This document shows, piece after piece, positions 1 through 5,315 of a DNA stretch of 5,315 bases. Below the pieces are notes generated by a model, which saw nothing but the letters and a program-made list of their open reading frames with translations, was not told where the DNA came from and made no database searches. The translations under genes were made by a program, and so were the position numbers. The DNA is from an uncultured Rhodospirillales bacterium (GTDB taxonomy: Bacteria; Pseudomonadota; Alphaproteobacteria; CALMVH01): contig CALMVH010000108.1 in the NCBI GenBank assembly GCA_937873165.1, positions 1 through 5,315 on the forward strand, given 5' to 3'. Every line of letters starts with the position of its first letter. Positions within the stretch are counted from its first letter, which is position 1.

Positions 1-348
1 GACAATCTGCTGTTGACGGAGCGCGGCGCCACCTTCGGCTATAACACGCTGGTCAGCGCCATGCGCAGCCTGCCGGTCATGGCGGCGACGGGTTACCCGG
101 TGGTGTTCGACGCCACGCATTCGGTGCAGCAGCCCGGCGGCCAGGGCAGCTCCACCGGCGGTCAGCGCGAGTTCGTGCCGATCCTCGCCCGCGCCGCGCT
201 GGCGGTCGGTGTCGCCGCCGTCTTCATCGAAACCCACCAGGACCCCGACCACGCGCCATCGGATGGCCCGACGATGATGCATTTAAAGGACATGCCGGAG
301 CTGCTGGCGAATTTACAGGCGTTCGATCGGCTGGCGAAAGGCACGTAA
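1..348 (+). CDS. kdsA: 3-deoxy-8-phosphooctulonate synthase (Kdo-8-phosphate synthase), C-terminal part
   Basis: Cytoplasmic enzyme that condenses arabinose 5-phosphate with phosphoenolpyruvate to give Kdo 8-phosphate, the committed step toward the Kdo of the lipopolysaccharide inner core. Frame 1 is open from the first base and ends at TAA 346-348, giving 115 residues. The E. coli enzyme has about 284, so roughly the first 60% lies upstream of the window. Family landmarks are clear: ERGATFGYN near the fragment start, FDATHSVQ (its His is the metal-ligand position in metal-dependent members), a GGQRE segment, and FIETHQDPDHAPSDGP carrying the conserved Glu and Asp. The residue separating metal-dependent from metal-independent enzymes (Cys or Asn near the N-terminus) is not visible. 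The reading frame is intact. It converges on the phosphatase gene, with only 33 bases between the two stop codons. Identification is firm; the true start is outside the window. Confidence 0.96.
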   Translation, partial: DNLLLTERGATFGYNTLVSAMRSLPVMAATGYPVVFDATHSVQQPGGQGSSTGGQREFVPILARAALAVGVAAVFIETHQDPDHAPSDGPTMMHLKDMPELLANLQAFDRLAKGT

Positions 349-396
349 CCACTGCTGGTGAGTGCCAACTCAAACAGTGGTTTACCGGTTTTGTTT
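347..396. terminator. Two-part hairpin between convergent genes, probable bidirectional terminator
   Basis: AACCACTG (347-354) pairs with CAGTGGTT (375-382), an 8-bp outer stem. Inside it TGAGT (359-363) pairs with ACTCA (368-372) around the tetraloop GCCA. The internal loop is CTGG on one side and AA on the other. The hairpin runs from within the kdsA stop codon to the first base of the opposing stop (TTA at 382-384). A T-rich run with interruptions follows on the plus strand (381-396), so plus-strand termination looks more canonical than minus-strand. The structure is seen directly; the terminator role is inferred from position between convergent genes. Confidence 0.6.
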
Positions 397-1119
397 TCCG
401 CTGGGAGGTTCCTGAGCCTGGACTTCCGTTTTCAAATCACTCAACTCGGCTAGGAACTGCGGCTTGTTTAACAGGTCTCCGGCTATATCCATCCCGAGAC
501 CCTCTCCTTCGTCCACGTCGCTCTCGTAATGCACACCAGCAATAACCCGGCTTTGCGCAATGCGCTTGGCGTTAGTCAGTATCAGAGCTGACTTGCTTGG
601 AAACAGCTGGTTGAGGATCACGGCGTCGCACAGAGCCATAGTGGCGTGGCCACTGGGATAGCTGTACCCCTTGGCAGTGAACAAGGGATGCACAACGTCG
701 GGATGGCCTTCGAAGGGTCGCGGCCGTTTCCACACATCCTTGGCCTCTCCGTCGACCAGATTGGCTTCGCGATGCAGCCGCGCGAAGAAGCGGAAGAAAG
801 CAGGGTTCCTGTCCGGGGTGATGCGGGGATCGATGTCTTTCACGGCAAGCGCCGTCGAGTACCCTGAGTCCACCACGGCCTGCGCGCTCCGGTCGTGGGT
901 ACGGTGTTCCTGCATGTAAATCTCTAACTCAAGATCGGCTAAATCCCGTGTGCTGCCCGGTTCCGGCGACGGCGGCAACTTAGCAATGAGAGCGGCGACT
1001 TCGTCCTTCGACAGCCAGTCCGCTTCAGCAGCCTTCACCGCCGGGGCCGCTGCCCATACGATCAAGGTAAGGGCAGAGAACACAAAGCGGTAACGTTTAG
1101 TCCACCGTGGCGTCTTCAT
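382..1119 (-). CDS. Exported class A non-specific acid phosphatase (PAP2 superfamily)
   Basis: A 245-residue phosphomonoesterase, the usual length for PhoN-type class A acid phosphatases. All three parts of the family signature are present in order: KX6RP at K127-R134-P135, PSGH at 155-158, and SRX5HX3D at S190-R191-H197-D201. By family knowledge H197 is the phosphorylated nucleophile and H158 the general acid. Residues 1-30 look like a Sec signal peptide: basic MKTPRWTKRYR, a hydrophobic FVFSALTLIVWAAAPA stretch, and likely cleavage after VKA (residue 30), so the enzyme should be periplasmic. I chose ATG at 1119-1117 because it opens the signal peptide and has GGGGGT about 9 bases upstream. 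A GTG at 1125-1123, overlapping the kdsD stop, would add only two residues. It lies 2 bases after kdsD and is probably translationally coupled to it. Sampled lines are less GC-rich than kdsD or ribF. The true substrate cannot be read from sequence. Confidence 0.93.
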   Translation of the reverse strand: MKTPRWTKRYRFVFSALTLIVWAAAPAVKAAEADWLSKDEVAALIAKLPPSPEPGSTRDLADLELEIYMQEHRTHDRSAQAVVDSGYSTALAVKDIDPRITPDRNPAFFRFFARLHREANLVDGEAKDVWKRPRPFEGHPDVVHPLFTAKGYSYPSGHATMALCDAVILNQLFPSKSALILTNAKRIAQSRVIAGVHYESDVDEGEGLGMDIAGDLLNKPQFLAELSDLKTEVQAQEPPSGKQNR

Positions 1120-1121
1120 GC

Positions 1122-2105
1122 TCACATCACCCCCGCTTGCAGCAGATCGTGGACGTGCAGGATGCCGACGGGCTTGCCGCCTTCCACGATGAACAGAACC
1201 GATATCTGCCGGGCGGGATCGTTCATGGTGCGCAGCGCCTCGGCGGCCAAGGCATCGGGTGAAAGCGTCTGCGGATTGGCGGTCATGATCTGGCAGGCGG
1301 TAAGCCCCAGTATGTCCGCTGACAGGTGTCGGCGCAGGTCGCCGTCGGTCACGATGCCCGCCAGACCGCCGGACGAGTCCAGCACTCCGGCGCAACCGAA
1401 CCGCGCGGCGGTCATTTCCAGGATCACCTCGTTCACCGGCGCGTCCAGCGCCACCAGCGGCAGGTTTTCGGTGTGCATGATGGCTGAGACGCGCAGCAGC
1501 CCCTTGCCCAGCGTGCCGCCAGGATGGAAGGTGCGGAAATCGTCGGGGCCGAAGCCGCGCTTTTCCAGCAGCGTCACCGCCAGCGCGTCGCCCAGCGCTA
1601 GCATGATGGTCGTGGAGGTCGTGGGCGCGGAGGTAACCCGGCACGCCTCGACCGCGGGAGGCAAGCGCAACACGATGTCGGCCGCGCGGGCCAGCGTGCT
1701 CGTTTTCACCGAAGTCGCCGCCATTAGCTTGATGCCGAAGCGGCGGGTATAGGCGATCAGGTCAGCCATCTCGACGGTTTCGCCGAAATTGGACAAGGCC
1801 AGCACGGCATCGTTCGGCGTGATCATGCCAAGGTCGCCGTGGCTGGCCTCCCCCGGATGCACGAATTGGGCAGGCGTGCCGGTGCTGGCAAAAGTCGCGG
1901 CGATCTTGCGCGCGACGTGCCCGCTTTTGCCCATGCCGGTCACGATCAGCCGCCCCCTCAGCGACAGCAGCAGGTCGATGGCAGCCGCGAACGAAGCATC
2001 AAGCGTGTCGCGCAGGGCCGAAAGGCCGGCGATCTCGATATCGATCACCTGCCGCGCAAGGTCCAGCGTATCGGCGCGGGCCGGTTGTGGGGAAGCAAGA
2101 ACCAT
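1122..2105 (-). CDS. kdsD: Arabinose-5-phosphate isomerase (KdsD/KpsF family)
   Basis: Interconverts ribulose 5-phosphate and arabinose 5-phosphate, the substrate of KdsA, in the cytoplasm. The 327 residues match family length (E. coli KdsD about 328). An N-terminal SIS sugar-isomerase domain (about 40-185) carries GMGKSGH at 57-63, HPGEASHGDLGM at 83-94, APTTSTT at 160-166 and LGDALAVTLLEKRGF at 171-185. HPGGTLGKGLL at 194-204 leads into two CBS domains (about 207-260 and 272-327), with TDGDLRRH at 253-260 and the family C-terminal HVHDLLQAGVM. Two departures are notable: the sugar-phosphate loop normally SNSGE reads SNFGE (F107), and the EACPxGLAPTTST region reads EACRVTSAPTTST. ATG at 2105-2103 is 9 bases after the ribF stop; only a weak AGGGG lies about 13 bases upstream of it. 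Family assignment is firm. Full catalytic competence is less certain because of F107. Confidence 0.95.
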   Translation of the reverse strand: MVLASPQPARADTLDLARQVIDIEIAGLSALRDTLDASFAAAIDLLLSLRGRLIVTGMGKSGHVARKIAATFASTGTPAQFVHPGEASHGDLGMITPNDAVLALSNFGETVEMADLIAYTRRFGIKLMAATSVKTSTLARAADIVLRLPPAVEACRVTSAPTTSTTIMLALGDALAVTLLEKRGFGPDDFRTFHPGGTLGKGLLRVSAIMHTENLPLVALDAPVNEVILEMTAARFGCAGVLDSSGGLAGIVTDGDLRRHLSADILGLTACQIMTANPQTLSPDALAAEALRTMNDPARQISVLFIVEGGKPVGILHVHDLLQAGVM

Positions 2106-2114
2106 CGTAGCTGT

Positions 2115-3137
2115 CTAACCCCTATCCGGCGGTGTTTCCATGACCATGGCAGCATCAGTAGCCGCAGCCAGGGCGAAGCGGGCCTCGCCACAGTCGAGCC
2201 CGATCTGCTGGATCAGCGCCTCGACGCCCTCGAACTTCGCCTCCGGACGCAGGTAGCTTATCATCTCGACGCGCAGCGTTTCGCCGTAGATCTCGCGGTC
2301 GAAGTCGAAGAGGTGAGCCTCAATCGTTGGAATCGTCGTTTGCCACATCGGGCGGATGCCGACGCTCGCGACACCGTCGATGGGCTGCGGCTCGTCGGCC
2401 AGCCACGCCCGTATGGCATAGATGCCATAGGCCGGGGTCAGCACCGGGCCGAAGCGCCCGTTGGCCGTGGGAAACCCGATCTGCCGCCCACGCTTGTCGC
2501 CATGTTCCACGGTGAACGCGATGTCCCAGTAGCGGCCCAGCACATCGGCGGCGTGATCGGGCCTTGCATCCAGGAGCGCCTGGCGTACGCGCGACGAGGA
2601 ATACGGCTCGCCCCGTCCGTCGCGGATGGTGTGCGCCTTTACCACCGGCATGGCGTTCGCGGCGCCGAACGCGGCCAAGCGCTCGATGTTTCCGCCCCTG
2701 CCTGTGCCGTAGCGAAAATTCCCTCCGGTCACGACCCCAACCGCGGCAAGGCGGTCGTGGAGAATCGTCTGCTCGAACGCCTGCGCGTCGAGGGCGGCAA
2801 AGGCCGGCGTGAAGGGAATCTGGTACAGGATCTCGACGCCGTGATCCGCCAGCAAGGCCGCGCGGCGCTCGGCCGACGTAAGCCGGAACGGCGGATCCCC
2901 GGGCCTGAACAACTGGCGCGGATGCGGTTCGAAGGTCAGTACCGCCAGCCGGGCGTCTCGACCTGCCGCCAGGTTACGTGCTTCGGCCAGCAGGCCCGCA
3001 TGCCCCTTGTGGACGCCATCGAAGTTACCCAAGGCCACGACGCAACCACGGTCGTTATCGGACAAAGTGGCAAGGTCGGTGACGGTTCGCATGCGCGCAA
3101 GATGCGGCGGCGCAATGCCGGGTTCAATAGGGAGCAT
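2115..3137 (-). CDS. ribF: Bifunctional riboflavin kinase / FAD synthetase
   Basis: Phosphorylates riboflavin to FMN and adenylylates FMN to FAD in the cytoplasm. The N-terminal nucleotidyltransferase domain has GNFDGVHKGH at 37-46, TFEPHPRQLF at 68-77, the GGNFRYGTGRGG region at 138-149 (usually GxDFRFGxGRxG) and SSSRVRQAL at 180-188. The C-terminal flavokinase domain has GRQIGFPTAN at 217-226, AYGIYA at 236-241, HLFDFDREIYG at 275-285 and SYLRPEAKFEGVEALIQQI at 294-312. The length of 340 is slightly above typical. The longest start, ATG 3137-3135, has only a weak GGGT upstream. A second in-frame ATG at 3092-3090 (Met16) leaves 21 residues before GNFDGVH, as in E. coli RibF, and is a serious alternative; it has no better ribosome binding site. 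This is the first gene of the minus-strand run ribF-kdsD-phosphatase. The product is not in doubt; the start is. Confidence 0.96.
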   Translation of the reverse strand: MLPIEPGIAPPHLARMRTVTDLATLSDNDRGCVVALGNFDGVHKGHAGLLAEARNLAAGRDARLAVLTFEPHPRQLFRPGDPPFRLTSAERRAALLADHGVEILYQIPFTPAFAALDAQAFEQTILHDRLAAVGVVTGGNFRYGTGRGGNIERLAAFGAANAMPVVKAHTIRDGRGEPYSSSRVRQALLDARPDHAADVLGRYWDIAFTVEHGDKRGRQIGFPTANGRFGPVLTPAYGIYAIRAWLADEPQPIDGVASVGIRPMWQTTIPTIEAHLFDFDREIYGETLRVEMISYLRPEAKFEGVEALIQQIGLDCGEARFALAAATDAAMVMETPPDRG

Positions 3138-3146
3138 ACGAACCCA

Positions 3147-3171
3147 TTGACGTTGCGTAAAATTCTATAAT
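3147..3171 (+). promoter_or_regulatory. Candidate sigma-70 promoter for the orphan gene and asd
   Basis: TATAAT at 3166-3171 matches the -10 consensus exactly and would start transcription near 3178, giving a leader of about 25 bases that includes the ribosome binding site. The only good -35 match, TTGACG (3147-3152), is 13 bases from it, well under the usual 16-18. Either this -35 is not used, or it pairs with the overlapping weaker TAATAC (3168-3173) at 15 bases. The -10 is seen directly; its use is inferred. Confidence 0.5.
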
Positions 3172-3191
3172 ACCCTTTCGCCAATACCTTC

Positions 3192-3197
3192 AGGAGA
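3192..3197 (+). promoter_or_regulatory. Strong Shine-Dalgarno site fixing the orphan gene start
   Basis: AGGAGA lies 5 bases before ATG 3203-3205. It is the clearest ribosome binding site in the window and decides the start of the unrecognised gene. Confidence 0.8.
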
Positions 3198-3202
3198 CCA
3201 GT

Positions 3203-4297
3203 ATGCAAGAGGCCTCTTCCGTTAAGAATGATCAGGTAGTGCTGGGTGTCGTTGCCCAGATGTACGGGCACGTTCAAACAGCCGGCAAACAGGCGGGCAT
3301 GAACAACGTCGCTCTTGTTTTTGAGTCGCTGAGCGACAAAACAAAGCCCGGTTTCGAAAACACTTTCGATCATGCGAGGAAGGCCCTGAAGGCTTACGGC
3401 CGGTTTGTTCGCGGCGCGAACGCGGACGATGAGCGGCTTGCCATTACGCACATGCGCGCCGCCGTAGGTGGACTTGACTCCAGAAGAGCGTCCAATGTCG
3501 TAAAGCCGCGTCAGGGCGTTCCGGCCACGGGAACCCTGGGCTTGCAGGCTGTTGTGGTGGGCGCCCTCAGGACTCTTTCGGAGAGGCCGTCCGCTCGCCT
3601 GGAAAACACGGTCGCGCCGGTAATCCCGATAACGGGAACGCCGCTGTCCATCTGGAAGAACGCCGTCAAGCAACGAGTTCAGGACGACGATAAGGTGTTG
3701 TTAGAACTGGCCGGAACGTTGCACCAGCATGTCACGGCGACCGGGCCAAACGGCCGCGATCATGTCCTGGATGCTGTTGGCAGCATGTCCGACCGGTCGC
3801 AATCGGAGCTGCAGGCTACAGCAAATCGCATGGCCACGTTCGACGCGATCAGCGCATACGACCGGCATTTGAAAGCCACGGACAAGGATAGCAAAGGATC
3901 GACCAAGCAGTCGGTCGTTAGCTACATGCGAAAGTCGATGGATGGGCTATCCGTTTTCAGAACCTCGCAGCGTGCTCCAACCCCCGAAGTCGCGGCCATC
4001 CGTGGTGAGCTGAGCTCTGCCATCCGAAAACGGTCAGCCCTGGACGAGCGGTACATCGTACCGGCTGCCATGGCGATCGCGGGCCTTCCCAATTCCCCGG
4101 TCAGACATCCGTCCGAAATCTTGGACCAGTTTGCAAGCCAGCAGGACAGGGGCGTCACCCGCATGCTTGCGGAACCGGCCAAGCCAGTTGTTGCACCAGC
4201 CCGGGGCCTTTCCGGGATTATCCGCCAGCCGACACTGCCGCCTCATGGATTTCGGCCGGTGCAAAGTGCGGTACGCCGTTTCAATCCTCATCCATGA
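3203..4297 (+). CDS. Unrecognised protein with two internal repeats and a proline-rich basic tail
   Basis: I do not recognise a family for this 364-residue protein. It has no signal peptide, no membrane segment and no familiar catalytic motif; the composition suggests mostly soluble helix. Read by eye it holds two diverged copies of one unit, about 9-148 and 162-300. Matching positions include D10/D163, V12/V165, L14/L167, H23-V24/H176-V177, G28/G181, V36/V188, S42/S194, S44-D45/S196-D197, A64-Y65/A218-Y219, R67/R221, M84-R85/M242-R243 and G90-L91/G248-L249, with only small gaps. Later an A-(L/I)-R and a VxP...GxP pattern recur (121-147 and 273-296). Residues about 324-364 form a Pro- and Arg-rich tail ending RRFNPHP. 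Start is supported by AGGAGA at 5 bases. It ends 17 bases before asd and is probably co-transcribed with it. It is a real gene (strong RBS, promoter, clean frame, internal homology), but its function is unknown. Confidence 0.85.
   Translation: MQEASSVKNDQVVLGVVAQMYGHVQTAGKQAGMNNVALVFESLSDKTKPGFENTFDHARKALKAYGRFVRGANADDERLAITHMRAAVGGLDSRRASNVVKPRQGVPATGTLGLQAVVVGALRTLSERPSARLENTVAPVIPITGTPLSIWKNAVKQRVQDDDKVLLELAGTLHQHVTATGPNGRDHVLDAVGSMSDRSQSELQATANRMATFDAISAYDRHLKATDKDSKGSTKQSVVSYMRKSMDGLSVFRTSQRAPTPEVAAIRGELSSAIRKRSALDERYIVPAAMAIAGLPNSPVRHPSEILDQFASQQDRGVTRMLAEPAKPVVAPARGLSGIIRQPTLPPHGFRPVQSAVRRFNPHP
3227..3646 (+). repeat. Internal protein repeat, copy A of the orphan gene
   Basis: Codes for residues 9-148. 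It opens NDQVVLGVVAQMYGHV, continues through SLSDK (42-46), AYGRFVR (64-70) and THMRAAVGGL (82-91), and closes near ITGTP (143-147). It aligns with copy B in the same order along its full length. The match is visible at protein level; I saw no strong nucleotide identity, so the duplication would be old. Confidence 0.6.
3686..4102 (+). repeat. Internal protein repeat, copy B of the orphan gene
   Basis: Codes for residues 162-300. It opens DDKVLLELAGTLHQHV, continues through SMSDR (194-198), AYDRHLK (218-224) and SYMRKSMDGL (240-249), and closes near IAGLP (292-296). Relative to copy A it has about a one-residue deletion near 183, two extra residues near 200-210 and about four extra residues near 227-234. 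Confidence 0.6.
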
Positions 4298-4298
4298 C

Positions 4299-4310
4299 CC
4301 TGAAAGCAGG
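4299..4310 (+). promoter_or_regulatory. asd: Small hairpin over the asd ribosome binding site
   Basis: CCTG (4299-4302) can pair with CAGG (4307-4310) around AAAG. The CAGG arm is also the only Shine-Dalgarno-like sequence for asd, 4 bases before its GTG. A 4-bp stem is weak. Ribosomes ending at 4297 would disrupt it, so it would fit translational coupling with the upstream gene. Pairing is seen; the role is inferred. Confidence 0.3.
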
Positions 4311-4314
4311 TTAA

Positions 4315-5315
<1,001 letters not shown>

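Larger units (their letters stand above)
3138..3202. promoter_or_regulatory. Divergent intergenic region between ribF and the orphan gene
   Basis: These 65 bases separate two outward-facing genes, so they should hold promoters for the ribF-kdsD-phosphatase run (minus) and the orphan-asd run (plus). The middle is AT-rich in an otherwise GC-rich window. On the plus strand there is a perfect TATAAT (3166-3171). On the minus strand I find only loose matches: a TTGGCG followed by TATTAT/TAGAAT-like hexamers at non-standard spacing. I see no convincing operator palindrome. Confidence 0.55.

Noticed and set aside
1120..1644. Open frame continuing upstream of the phosphatase to make a 420-residue protein
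   Set aside because: It runs out of frame through kdsD, which shows clear family motifs in its own frame. The signal peptide at 1119 marks the real start.
1162..1752. 196-codon plus-strand frame inside kdsD
   Set aside because: It is antisense to a motif-complete gene, has Ser/Ala/Pro-rich composition and no ribosome binding site of note.
1839..3170. 443-codon open frame on the plus strand, antisense to kdsD and ribF
   Set aside because: It is fully opposite two confidently identified genes, has no recognisable domain and is rich in Arg, Gly and Ala, as expected of a GC-rich antisense shadow.
3157..3173. Possible palindromic operator, GTAAAATTCTATAATAC
   Set aside because: Only the outer GTA/TAC and scattered inner bases match; too imperfect beyond ordinary AT-rich promoter sequence.
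3140..3181. Possible EcfG-type stress promoter (GAAC near 3140 with a downstream CGTT) or a TTCGC plant-inducible box
   Set aside because: GAAC and CGTT are about 8 bases apart rather than about 16, and only one TTCGC is present where two spaced copies are required.
2936..3673. 245-codon minus-strand frame spanning the ribF start, the intergenic region and the orphan gene
   Set aside because: It overlaps ribF in another frame and crosses the promoter region. The orphan gene on the opposite strand has a strong ribosome binding site and internal homology.

Overview
The window looks like a chromosomal, mostly housekeeping segment from a Gram-negative bacterium. Two genes for the lipopolysaccharide sugar Kdo (kdsA, kdsD) show the Gram-negative character. 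The RibF and aspartate-semialdehyde dehydrogenase sequences read like alphaproteobacterial versions, possibly Sphingomonadales or Rhodospirillales. That placement is from memory of family sequences and is only moderately sure. I see no tRNA or rRNA gene, insertion sequence, CRISPR array or phage gene, and no gene-free stretch longer than about 65 bases.

Layout: (1) 1-348, plus strand, holds the C-terminal part of kdsA. (2) 347-382 is a compact two-part hairpin filling the gap between convergent genes, probably a shared terminator. (3) 3137 down to 382, minus strand, is a tight three-gene run: ribF (FMN/FAD synthesis), kdsD/kpsF (arabinose-5-phosphate isomerase) 9 bases later, and an exported class A acid phosphatase 2 bases after that. 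(4) 3138-3202 is a divergent promoter region. (5) 3203-4297, plus strand, is a 364-residue protein of no family I recognise. (6) 4315 to the window end, plus strand, is asd (aspartate-semialdehyde dehydrogenase), cut by the window edge probably just short of its stop.

How they fit: KdsD makes arabinose 5-phosphate, which KdsA condenses with phosphoenolpyruvate to Kdo 8-phosphate, so the two converging units meet in one pathway. The phosphatase lies between them but carries a signal peptide, so it should act in the periplasm and is unlikely to be the cytoplasmic Kdo-8-phosphate phosphatase. RibF and Asd are core-metabolism enzymes. Asd supplies lysine, threonine, methionine and the diaminopimelate of peptidoglycan.

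The least ordinary item is the orphan protein upstream of asd. Read by eye it contains two diverged copies of a roughly 140-residue unit followed by a proline-rich basic tail, and it has its own promoter and a strong ribosome binding site. The second is KdsD, whose normally conserved SNSGE sugar-phosphate loop reads SNFGE, with a second nearby motif also altered.
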